From CAZKYP01 sp964556885 (GTDB lineage Bacteria > Planctomycetota > Phycisphaerae > Sedimentisphaerales > Anaerobacaceae), in the NCBI GenBank assembly GCA_964556885.1, contig CAZKYP010000199.1, positions 1-5,958 on the forward strand: 5,958 nucleotides of DNA, given 5' to 3'. The translations under genes and the position numbers were made by a program. Each line of letters begins with the position of its first letter. Position 1 is the stretch's first letter. The notes under the pieces are model-generated. The model was not told the DNA's origin. It made no database searches and saw nothing but the letters and a program-made list of their open reading frames with translations. Below are positions 1 through 5,958 of this stretch, piece by piece.

Positions 1-113
1 ACTTCCCGAGTGCATGGGGTACGAACAAAAAAGAAGCCGAGCAAAAGGCCGCTCTGAACGCCCTCGTAGAATTAGGCGTCCTCCAAAACCCAGAAGAAGA
101 CCCCGAAGGGTAA
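1..113 (+). CDS. rnc: RNase III C-terminal end (dsRNA-binding domain), partial
   Basis: Frame 3 of the + strand is open from the window edge to a TAA at 111-113 and gives the last 36 residues of a protein. The stretch AWGTNKKEAEQKAALNAL is the end of a double-stranded-RNA-binding domain: the KKEAEQ-AA--AL pattern is the C-terminal helix whose lysines contact the RNA backbone. In bacteria this domain most often closes ribonuclease III, which cuts double-stranded RNA during rRNA maturation and mRNA turnover. The short acidic tail after the helix (NPEEDPEG) is typical of a protein end. Only the tail is visible, so another dsRBD protein cannot be excluded. The gene converges on the - strand cluster to its right. 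Its base composition is GC-richer than that cluster. Confidence 0.8.
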   Translation, partial: FPSAWGTNKKEAEQKAALNALVELGVLQNPEEDPEG

Positions 114-141
114 TCCAGGGATTGAAATGCACCGAACCGAA

Positions 142-159
142 GTCCCGATTCATTGGGAC
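142..159. repeat. Hairpin downstream of rnc
   Basis: GTCCC and GGGAC arms, extended inward by a G-T wobble and an A-T pair, enclose a four-base loop. It starts 28 bases after the rnc stop codon. No T-run follows on either strand, so it is not a standard intrinsic terminator. It may act as an RNA 3'-end stabiliser or be a small dispersed palindrome. Its core TCCCGAT is also the arm of the palindrome at 5869-5888. Confidence 0.45.
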
Positions 160-173
160 AGGACGCATAACCT

Positions 174-199
174 GCTATTGCCTTATAGAAGGTAATAGC
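174..199. repeat. Eleven-base-pair hairpin between the convergent genes
   Basis: Left arm GCTATTGCCTT (174-184) and right arm AAGGTAATAGC (189-199) pair over 11 positions with one G-T wobble (on the + strand transcript) around a four-base loop ATAG. It follows rnc on the + strand but is trailed by A-rich rather than T-rich sequence, so it could end rnc transcription only weakly or help protect the mRNA end. Confidence 0.45.
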
Positions 200-200
200 C

Positions 201-244
201 AAAAAGAACAAAAAACACAGCAGGCCATATCAACCATGTGGCCT
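201..244 (-). terminator. Probable intrinsic terminator of the three-gene cluster
   Basis: Read on the - strand, an arm at 236-244 (AGGCCACAT) pairs with 222-230 (ATATGGCCT) around a five-base loop, with one non-Watson-Crick position. After six unpaired bases come six T residues (210-215) and, slightly later, five more (201-205). It lies 45 bases past the stop of the TlpA-like gene, where the cluster should end before running into rnc. The gap between stem and T-run is longer than ideal, which lowers confidence. Confidence 0.5.
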
Positions 245-288
245 TCTCTAACAAGTGCGACAGTAAAATAGCCCTCTATAAAGTTCAA

Positions 289-1572
289 TTATTCATGGAC
301 AATCGCAGTGTATTCAATTTTTATCTGTTGCTCAGAAAGTCCCTTGTCATAAATAGCCTGCAAATTAATTTCCTCTTTGAAAGTACCCACCTCAGAACTC
401 TGAAATTTAAGCAATATTGGGATTTTCCCGGTACCAGTTCCAAACGATTGAGGTAATTGAACTACAAGGTTATTCGGAACACTGTTCTCCTTGATCTCAA
501 GTTTTTCTCTTGGTACATTTGATCTAATTATAATTTTCTTGATAATCTCTTCATCTTTTTTAGCTATACCAAGATAAACATTGGAACTGAATACTAAAAG
601 AGGTTTTGAGGATATTTTAAATGGTATATCAACTTTATTAATTTTATTTTCGTATACTAAATCTAAGTGGATTGATCCTTCAATAACTTGGCTCCACAAA
701 GAGACAGTTGTATTACAAAACAATTTATAGACAGTTTGATCTTTTTCAGAGTATTTTAAATAATCCATCGATAATCTTGCATCAGTACTCATCAATGTAT
801 GTATTCTAAGTTCTGGGGTATCCGGCTGATAGATGAGAAAATTTTGCGAAATGGTAGAATTGGGCTCAACGTTTTCAATAAACCACCCTTCAGGAATAAT
901 GGTGAGCGGCCGAACTTCACGAATAGGATTAATTCCTATCTGAACGGGCTCTTTCTCTAATAACCTCTGCCACTTTATCGCTTTTCCAATTTGATACTTC
1001 AGAATACTACCATCAGACCCAATACTAACAAACATGGGAAGAGTGTCTACTCCATACGCTTTAAATGTTTTACTCAACCAGAAGCATTTTGTTTCATCTG
1101 GAGAATCAATAACAACCGGAAATTCGATATAATTCTTATTAATAACTTGTGTTAGTTCCGGTATCTTATCTGTAAAAGCATGAATGGAAATAAAATCCCC
1201 TCCTTTTAAGGCTACATCTTTCGCTGTTTCTAACGTACTGTTCATATCTGCTATGCAAAAACCACAATCCAAACTCCAAAAGTATAACATCGTAAACTTC
1301 TTGGGAGGCCAAATAGTTATCTTTTCTTTTCTATTTAACCAAGTTTTTGTGGTCAACAGAGGTGCTTGATGACCTACAGTGGAATTTCTAATACTCTCTG
1401 CTTTTCTTTTTTCAACAGTTGCTGCTAATCTGTTCAAAAGCATTGTAACATCGGACTGTATACCTTGTCCACCAATCTGATTTGCATCAAGAACATAAGC
1501 CGGTTGAAACATAAAAACAAACAAGCCAATAGCTATCAGGCTCTCCCGAACAAATGCTAAAGTTTTACTCAT
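289..1572 (-). CDS. Exported TlpA-like thioredoxin with beta-sandwich (DUF1573-like) tail
   Basis: A 427-residue protein. Residues 1-30 form a signal peptide or anchor (hydrophobic core about 11-28), so it should act in the periplasm. Residues 65-205 form a TlpA/thioredoxin fold: the strand TMLYFWS leads to the redox motif C103-G-F-C106, and the cis-proline loop is TLP (Pro179) followed by MFVSIGSDGSI. Such proteins reduce, form or shuffle disulfides. From about residue 220 two beta-sandwich segments follow; the second (324-425) has the look of DUF1573-type modules but lacks their SCGC motif. The ATG has AGGAG nine bases upstream (1582-1586), which supports this start. It is third in the cluster, 53 bases after the C39-like gene with no terminator between them, and is followed by a probable terminator. 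A disulfide role for the neighbouring Cys-rich protein is inferred. Fold call firm, substrate unknown. Confidence 0.85.
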   Translation of the reverse strand: MSKTLAFVRESLIAIGLFVFMFQPAYVLDANQIGGQGIQSDVTMLLNRLAATVEKRKAESIRNSTVGHQAPLLTTKTWLNRKEKITIWPPKKFTMLYFWSLDCGFCIADMNSTLETAKDVALKGGDFISIHAFTDKIPELTQVINKNYIEFPVVIDSPDETKCFWLSKTFKAYGVDTLPMFVSIGSDGSILKYQIGKAIKWQRLLEKEPVQIGINPIREVRPLTIIPEGWFIENVEPNSTISQNFLIYQPDTPELRIHTLMSTDARLSMDYLKYSEKDQTVYKLFCNTTVSLWSQVIEGSIHLDLVYENKINKVDIPFKISSKPLLVFSSNVYLGIAKKDEEIIKKIIIRSNVPREKLEIKENSVPNNLVVQLPQSFGTGTGKIPILLKFQSSEVGTFKEEINLQAIYDKGLSEQQIKIEYTAIVHE

Positions 1573-1625
1573 TTACCTGATCTCCTGCTATGGAGTAAAA
1601 CTACACTACCTAATGATAATACATT

Positions 1626-3134
1626 TCAGTCACGTATGAAAATGGAGACGGGGAGCTTGATTTTATCAGTAGTTTTTTTCCCATTTAGTGTAATTACTAT
1701 TTCCCCTTTGTATATCCCGATGGGCCTCTTTTTAATCTCATCAGGGATTAATGTCATGCACAACAAATACTCGTTCTCAGTTTTTTTCTGTGGTGAGATT
1801 TTCAACAGCAAAGGCTTAATCATTTCGAAATCCAACTTTTGCACTGGATTATCCCTCTTAGAGCTAAGTTTCACTCCCATTTCTTTTTGTTCAAAATGAG
1901 ATTTACTTACAAGAAAAAAAAGTTTTGCAGGAGTAATGCTTATGTTTGATTCTCCTGCATGTACTGTCATTTTGAGGGGAATTTCTCTTTCTCCATCCGG
2001 TGTGGTAAGTGTAAAAAAGACGCGTCCATCTTCTCTCTTTTCATTCGATGCATCCTGAACTGAGTATGCCAGTGTAATGTTAAAGCGAACACGAGGTAAG
2101 TTTTCGTCGGCAATTAGTTCTCTGGTTACTTCTTCACATTCTAAATGATTAATTTCAGTCTTGAATCCCGAAAAAGAAACTTCGTCGTTTACCGTCCCTA
2201 CATAATAATCCAGAACAATCGCATATTGCGCACGCCCTTTTGGCACCTCAAGAAAACCTGCAGTGGGTGACAGCTGATATGAGTTTTTTCCATAAACTTT
2301 AAATTGATAGTCTTTGCGAATGTTCAAATCTTCGCTGATGACAACGATCTGAGCGCCATGTAAACCGGCCGTCTTGACATCTATCTTGACATCAATCAAA
2401 ACATGTCCTCGTTCATTTCGTCTTAATTTGACATTAAGACAGCTACAGCTTTTCAGGGCTACCTTCCATTTTGATTGATCATTTTTTGTCCAGACGACTA
2501 TTTGTTTGTTTAACGTTGAACCGACGTCGGCTTCACCCAAATTTATAATTTGTCCACGCTTGTCCTCATCTCCGCCTATTGGTTTGAATATTCGTTCTCC
2601 TTTTACATCTGAAGGAATAACAAGAGTGAGCCCTTTCCATTCCTCGCCCAGTTCTTGAAATGGGATTGTTCCCACTTCTAACGATAGTGTATTAACAAGC
2701 CTTGCTTGATTACCCTCTGCTCCGGCAAACAGAACAAAGTGGAGGGGATCTTCTTTTGTTCCATCAGTTTGTCCAACAGGTAGTATGGCATATGCCTCTA
2801 ATTTCATCAAGTCATTAATAGTCAACTTGCGAGCTTGCACCTTAAAACCCATTTTTATTGCAGCGTCCTTCAGATGCTTAAGGTTGGTAGGTGTATTAAC
2901 GGGTATCCCTATAAACCTGTAAATTGTTTCTATGTCACAATTTCCCTCGCCAATATTAGTTAAATGTGACAATGCTCTAAGACATCTGGGACCGCATGCC
3001 GCATCTGGGACTAATAACGCTGAGCTATAATCGTTATGTTCACGGAGTGATTCATTCCCAGCACTTGCGACCATGGCAAAGACTAGTACCAAACATATAC
3101 TTACTATCGTCATCCGTGATCGTAAAATTGTCAT
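1626..3134 (-). CDS. Exported C39 peptidase-like protein with DUF1573 and further beta-sandwich domains
   Basis: A 502-residue protein. A signal peptide (basic start, hydrophobic 8-24, likely cut near ASA/G) sends it out of the cytoplasm. Residues 36-175 resemble peptidase family C39, the papain-like domain that cuts leader peptides after Gly-Gly. The candidate nucleophile is Cys47 in ACGPRCL and the candidate histidine is His132 in DPLHFVLF. Sixteen residues later, where C39 enzymes carry Asp, stands Asn148. The oxyanion Gln expected six residues before the Cys is absent (Leu41). Residues 196-270 match DUF1573, with INLGEADVGS at the start and SCSCL (229-233) in place of the usual SCGCT; two more beta-sandwich segments fill 287-502. 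Unlike classical C39 domains it is not fused to an ABC transporter. The start overlaps the previous stop as ATGA (3131-3134), so translation is probably coupled. It may be an active protease with a Cys-His-Asn triad, or an inactive binding domain. Confidence 0.8.
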   Translation of the reverse strand: MTILRSRMTIVSICLVLVFAMVASAGNESLREHNDYSSALLVPDAACGPRCLRALSHLTNIGEGNCDIETIYRFIGIPVNTPTNLKHLKDAAIKMGFKVQARKLTINDLMKLEAYAILPVGQTDGTKEDPLHFVLFAGAEGNQARLVNTLSLEVGTIPFQELGEEWKGLTLVIPSDVKGERIFKPIGGDEDKRGQIINLGEADVGSTLNKQIVVWTKNDQSKWKVALKSCSCLNVKLRRNERGHVLIDVKIDVKTAGLHGAQIVVISEDLNIRKDYQFKVYGKNSYQLSPTAGFLEVPKGRAQYAIVLDYYVGTVNDEVSFSGFKTEINHLECEEVTRELIADENLPRVRFNITLAYSVQDASNEKREDGRVFFTLTTPDGEREIPLKMTVHAGESNISITPAKLFFLVSKSHFEQKEMGVKLSSKRDNPVQKLDFEMIKPLLLKISPQKKTENEYLLCMTLIPDEIKKRPIGIYKGEIVITLNGKKTTDKIKLPVSIFIRD

Positions 3135-4453
3135 AATTCTTCCGGCTTTTTAATCACTTTCTTTTGAGATAATACCCTTCGCCTAATAAGGATGAGAGAA
3201 GAAGTTGCAACAACAATTGCAAATAAGCACAACATAACATAATTCTTTGTTTTCTGACTTTTATTATTGTTACTTGTTTGCACAGTTTGTATTTGTGCTA
3301 CATGCGAACTGCCATCTTCGTGTCCTTCCGATTCATCGTCTTTTTCTTGTGACACAAGCATGGTTTCATTTACTACAGGATCAGATTCCAAAATATCCAG
3401 CTCAACCGGATTCATCTCTGTTTCGAGTTCACCTGGTCCTATTTTATAACGCAGGTCTTTGATTTTGTCGTACACAAGTGTTCCATTGGGAAATACATAG
3501 CTAAAGGTCTCGGGGGGGGCTTTGTAATGAGGTACAAATTCATCAATAATCACTTTAATGACATACGAGTAATCCGTTCCTCTTTCTGAATTTTCCATAA
3601 TTACACGAGGATACCATAAGATACCCGTCTCTGTTGATACACTGGTAATTTCTTTGACTTCTTTTGTGATTATCTTTCGAGTTACACGATCCGGAGACAA
3701 AACGTACATAGTTTTCATAGGTAGCATGCCCTTCTCATGGGCTAACCAAAATGTCTCGATACGACTTCTAAGATCTAATTCCAACACATGACAAGCCTCA
3801 CCGGCCACAGTTTCCATGTGTGGGCGTACATTTACCTCCCCCACTGCAAGTGCTTTATTGTACTTTTCGAGAAAAAAAGGAATTCCCAGAGGGTATTGCT
3901 GACTTAGCTTCACTTTCCACGGTTCGTCTTCTCCTGACGGAGGATCGGGGAATAAATTGGGCATTGTTTGAAGAAAGTCTGCGAGTATATTATCTTTTTC
4001 AATAGACCTGTTATTCAAACCTCGATAAACCGAACCTGTACTTCGAAGCGGACTATCCGGATCATTAACATATTCTTTGCCAATACTGCCATCAAACGAG
4101 TTGGCCCTATAATCAGCACTATCGTCAAATCCTTGTGGGGTTGCGGCAACCCGAACCAAGAATTTCGTTCCATCTTGAATCCTCTCATGATGATAGTAAG
4201 GGATTTGTCGACGATTTAATGGATTGTGACCTTTCTCATCCATCAGGATTCTTGTACCACTCACTTTTAGAGAGTCTATATGACAATAACTTGCTTCCCA
4301 GCCGTCAACGAGCATTTGCGCATCCAAAAATGCTTCCTGTTTACTATCATTTGCCCTACACTTCCCCGGAATGAGCATACAACATCCCAAGGCAACAAAG
4401 GTACATGTCAGCAAAAGAGAATACTTAGCAGATGATATCATCTTAAAATTCAT
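3131..4453 (-). CDS. LolA-like exported protein with C-terminal membrane anchor
   Basis: A 440-residue protein, first gene of the cluster. Residues about 1-34 are a signal peptide ending near KCRA/ND; the cysteine in VALGC does not fit a lipobox well. The body (about 40-335) has the open beta-barrel style of LolA/LolB-like proteins of planctomycetes, ending in a section with GILWYP and FSYVFPNGTLVYDKI. Such folds bind lipid or hydrophobic groups, but the ligand here is unknown. An acidic, Asn/Ser-rich linker (about 340-400) follows, then one membrane helix (about 405-423) and a basic cytoplasmic tail beginning RRRVLSQKK. It is therefore probably anchored in the inner membrane with its main domain outside. 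I chose the ATG at 4453 over the in-frame GTG at 4459 because GAGAGG lies 8 bases before the ATG but only 2 before the GTG. The LolA-like call rests on style and is moderate; the topology is clearer. Confidence 0.65.
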   Translation of the reverse strand: MNFKMISSAKYSLLLTCTFVALGCCMLIPGKCRANDSKQEAFLDAQMLVDGWEASYCHIDSLKVSGTRILMDEKGHNPLNRRQIPYYHHERIQDGTKFLVRVAATPQGFDDSADYRANSFDGSIGKEYVNDPDSPLRSTGSVYRGLNNRSIEKDNILADFLQTMPNLFPDPPSGEDEPWKVKLSQQYPLGIPFFLEKYNKALAVGEVNVRPHMETVAGEACHVLELDLRSRIETFWLAHEKGMLPMKTMYVLSPDRVTRKIITKEVKEITSVSTETGILWYPRVIMENSERGTDYSYVIKVIIDEFVPHYKAPPETFSYVFPNGTLVYDKIKDLRYKIGPGELETEMNPVELDILESDPVVNETMLVSQEKDDESEGHEDGSSHVAQIQTVQTSNNNKSQKTKNYVMLCLFAIVVATSSLILIRRRVLSQKKVIKKPEEL

Positions 4454-4461
4454 TTTCACAA

Positions 4462-4467
4462 CCTCTC
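4462..4467 (-). promoter_or_regulatory. Ribosome binding site that decides the start at 4453
   Basis: On the - strand GAGAGG ends 8 bases before the ATG at 4453 and only 2 before the GTG at 4459. The usual spacing favours the ATG. Confidence 0.65.
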
Positions 4468-4534
4468 ATAGAATAATTATTGTGAAATTATCCGTACACT
4501 CACTCTCTATCAGTTCCTTCCTCAGCTATTTTTT

Positions 4535-4563
4535 ATTGTAGGACTACAAGACCTTAAGGTCAA
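4535..4563 (-). promoter_or_regulatory. Sigma-70-type promoter of the three-gene cluster
   Basis: On the - strand TTGACC (4558-4563, five of six to TTGACA) and TACAAT (4535-4540, five of six to TATAAT) are separated by exactly 17 bases. The stretch just upstream of the -35 box is a run of A and T (about 4564-4580), like an UP element. Transcription would start near 4528 and leave a leader of about 75 bases before the ATG at 4453. No other hexamer pair of this quality was seen in the spacer. Confidence 0.6.
4550..4561. promoter_or_regulatory. Twelve-base palindrome overlapping the -35 box, possible operator
   Basis: GACCTTAAGGTC is a perfect inverted repeat covering part of the -35 hexamer and the start of the promoter spacer. 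A dimeric repressor bound there would block RNA polymerase. A palindrome of this size can arise by chance in AT-rich DNA, and no regulator gene is visible in the window. Confidence 0.35.
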
Positions 4564-4935
4564 AGAAATTTTTTCTTATATTCCACATATTCATGTAGTA
4601 AAATGCTTTGTTGGTTGCTTTTTCTATTATCAACTGAGATTGCATTTGAAGTTGAGTCAAAGCTGTCTGGTCTAAAACCACTTGCCTCTATAAAAAGCTT
4701 ACCTGCCCGTTAGCCCTAACATAAAACACAACAAGAATTCAATAGTCTACGAATATTAAATAATCACTTACAAAGGTTCTTATTCATGATATTGGTTAAA
4801 AAAAAACAATATAAATTAATATTTTGGGCATGTTTAGCCGATATATTATCTCTTTTTTACAGAAAGGCCAAAAATACCCGGCAAACATTTGTTAACGTTT
4901 ATAAACGTAATAAAGTATTACCAAGTATCAATCGT
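4564..4935. other. AT-rich non-coding spacer between the Cys-rich gene and the cluster
   Basis: No convincing gene is seen on either strand. Downstream of the Cys-rich gene lies a perfect 14-base palindrome, ACGTTTATAAACGT (4895-4908), which could fold in the transcript but has no T-run after it. Farther on, the - strand has nine T in a row (opposite 4798-4806) flanked by short ATATTG/CAATAT arms (4789-4794 and 4807-4812), a weak candidate for the end of that transcript. The right-to-left order leaves room for separate transcription of the Cys-rich gene and the cluster. Confidence 0.5.
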
Positions 4936-5391
4936 CTATAGAATATTACCGTAACAGCTGTGAAACTCCTCGTCATCACAATAATAGCTTTCCTGAGCCC
5001 CATCCGATTTGCATTGTCCAGATTGAGGCGGGTCTTCCGTACAACCAGAGACCTTAATATAATCGGTGGGGCAATGTACTAAATGTGGCGTACATTCATG
5101 ATAAGGATTACCAGTTTCAACACAGCTTCCACCAGTACTAACGTAGCAACTACCTTCGACTTTCTGGCCAAAACACATTTCGAATTCACTATCATAGGTG
5201 CATCCATCGGTTGGGGTACCACAATCATACCCATACTGTTCACATGCCCAACAGGTGAAGGTTTCACCACCCCAAACTCCGGAAAGCTCAAGATCACTCG
5301 GTTCACTCTTACTTGAGAAAAAATTAACTATGTAAAGACAAAAAATTAAAACTACACCCAATACAAATCCTTTTCTTACACATGCATACAT
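4936..5391 (-). CDS. Membrane-anchored Cys-rich precursor with a double-glycine-like motif
   Basis: A 151-residue protein that I do not recognise as a named family. After Arg6-Lys7 comes a hydrophobic helix (8-25), which predicts N-in/C-out insertion. Residues 31-42, PSDLELSGVWGG, match the double-glycine leader pattern LSxxELxxIxGG at -11 Ser, -8 Glu, -7 Leu, -4 Val and -2/-1 Gly. Cleavage after Gly42 would release 109 residues with 13 cysteines, including CWAC early on and CYGNIL at the very end, and many acidic and aromatic residues. The layout (helix, S-D-L-x-L segment, Cys-rich product) recalls the NVEALA proteins of Bacteroidetes, though that motif is not present. A strong site AAGGAG (5398-5403) six bases before the ATG supports the start. 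The gene sits upstream of the C39-like and TlpA-like genes on the same strand, which suggests it as their substrate; that link is inference. Confidence 0.75.
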   Translation of the reverse strand: MYACVRKGFVLGVVLIFCLYIVNFFSSKSEPSDLELSGVWGGETFTCWACEQYGYDCGTPTDGCTYDSEFEMCFGQKVEGSCYVSTGGSCVETGNPYHECTPHLVHCPTDYIKVSGCTEDPPQSGQCKSDGAQESYYCDDEEFHSCYGNIL

Positions 5392-5514
5392 GGCTTTCTC
5401 CTTTCATTTTCCAATTAATTTAAAATCACTTTTTTGAAATAATAGTCACATATTCCATTTTAATTCCTATTTCAATCATCCAATAATTCCAGCATCGCTC
5501 TAATTTTATAACTT

Positions 5515-5958
5515 TCACCTCCTTTCTATATACAGCGAAACTGTCGATGGATTTGTTGATGCTAAATAACGCGATTTTTCATCACTTCTTGCGAAATACT
5601 GTAAAATTTCATTAAAATCCGGGGCTTTTTCTTCCCATGCGGCTTTTACCTGGCCATTAGTCAATAACGCTACAGCAGGAGTCGTTACGAACCATTCTTT
5701 TGTCTCGGGCAAGCGGCCGAGGATGCAGGGGCTGTTTTCGCTGACCGGGCCTTGTCCATAAGGCGGTACGGCTATCAAAGCAATTCGGAGAAATTCTTCG
5801 TTACCCTCAAGATCGCGGGCCATTTGCTCATACATCGGGATAGCCCGGCCGCAGTCGGGGCAATCATAATCCCGATGTACATCGGGATAACAGGACCAGC
5901 CAAGTTCCTTTACCTAAGGTACAAGTTTTCAAGGTTTTGCCGTTAGGCATCCCTTGCG
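5515..5958 (-). pseudogene. Thioredoxin-fold gene broken by a frameshift, 5' end outside the window
   Basis: The downstream part is open from just after a TAG at 5914-5916 to a TGA at 5515-5517 and contains the redox motif DCPDCGRAIPMYEQMA, then TTPAVALLTNGQVKAAW, the cis-proline strand of the thioredoxin fold. The only usual start codon, the ATG at 5835, lies after the CPDC motif, so translation from it (106 codons) would lack the active site. The upstream part of the fold is found in another frame: from the window edge to about 5888 the - strand reads MPNGKTLKTCTLGKGTWLVLLSR, split here as MPNGKTLKTC and TLGKGTWLVLLSR. This is the hydrophobic strand that should precede the CxxC. The two frames meet at the palindrome at 5869-5888; removing 13 bases there restores LLSRYDCPDC, which parallels FWSLDCGFC of the TlpA-like protein at 289-1572. 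A real mutation or an assembly error are both possible. Confidence 0.65.
5831..5889. repeat. Perfect 20-base palindrome (5869-5888) and 12-base direct repeat at the frameshift
   Basis: ATCCCGATGTACATCGGGAT at 5869-5888 is a perfect inverted repeat. Its right half lies in TACATCGGGATA (5878-5889), which recurs exactly at 5831-5842, 47 bases away. The likely 13-base insertion contains ATCCCGATGTA, the reverse complement of 5831-5841, so it could have been copied from that nearby site by strand switching during replication. Confidence 0.7.

Noticed and set aside
14..271. Open frame of 85 codons on the + strand, rich in arginine
   Set aside because: It overlaps the rnc tail in another frame. The rnc frame has a clear dsRNA-binding motif, and the Arg/Pro-rich reading is what a shifted frame of that region gives.
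4376..4387. Lipobox (VALGC) in the LolA-like protein
   Set aside because: Alanine at -3 and leucine at -2 are the reverse of the usual order, and a conventional cleavage site follows near KCRA/ND.
4544..4594. Sixteen-residue open frame (ATG to TAG) on the - strand in the spacer
   Set aside because: No ribosome binding site precedes it and it runs through the predicted -35 box, so it is more likely chance.
5079..5316. Open frames of 75 and 77 codons on both strands inside the Cys-rich gene
   Set aside because: Both are shadows of the 151-codon frame, which has a strong ribosome binding site, a coherent signal anchor and a motif-rich product.
5404..5514. Possible promoter for the Cys-rich gene (TTGAAA with TATGTG 17 bases on, or a lone TATTAT)
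   Set aside because: The -10 match is only three of six, and the better TATTAT has no -35 partner at a normal distance.
1..5958. CRISPR arrays, tRNA or rRNA genes, transposase genes
   Set aside because: No regularly spaced direct repeats, no cloverleaf or rRNA stretch, and no transposase motif in any frame were seen.

Overview
The window looks like a bacterial chromosome segment, most likely from Planctomycetota or a near relative. The basis is the style of the proteins: an RNase III tail of the type I associate with planctomycetes, and secreted C39-like and TlpA-like domains fused to DUF1573-type beta-sandwich modules. This placement comes from remembered family style, not from a search, and is only moderately certain.

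Layout. (1) Bases 1-113, + strand: the last 36 codons of a double-stranded-RNA-binding protein, probably RNase III (rnc). (2) 114-288: an intergenic stretch with two hairpins and a probable terminator for the genes arriving on the - strand. (3) 289-4453, - strand: a three-gene cluster, read from the right as a LolA-like protein with signal peptide and C-terminal membrane anchor, an exported C39-peptidase-like/DUF1573 protein (ATGA overlap with the first), and an exported TlpA-like redoxin with a CGFC motif and beta-sandwich tail (53-base gap). A good sigma-70 promoter (TTGACC, 17 bases, TACAAT) lies about 80-110 bases upstream of the first gene, with a 12-base palindrome touching its -35 box. 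(4) 4460-4935: an AT-rich non-coding spacer. (5) 4936-5391, - strand: a small membrane-anchored precursor with a double-glycine-like motif at residues 31-42 followed by 109 residues carrying 13 cysteines. (6) 5515-5958, - strand: a broken thioredoxin-fold gene with a CPDC motif. Its frame is interrupted exactly at a perfect 20-base palindrome.

How the parts may work together. The most interesting reading is that regions 3 and 5 form one export and maturation pathway. The Cys-rich precursor has an N-in/C-out anchor that would place its Gly-Gly site outside the cytoplasmic membrane. The C39-like protein, whose relatives cleave after Gly-Gly, is itself predicted to be exported, and the TlpA-like redoxin could form or shuffle the disulfides. 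The LolA-like anchored protein could bind or hand over the product. This is inference from motifs and neighbourhood; no part of it is proven. The segment from about 200 to 5520 is visibly more AT-rich than the two flanking genes, which fits an accessory block.
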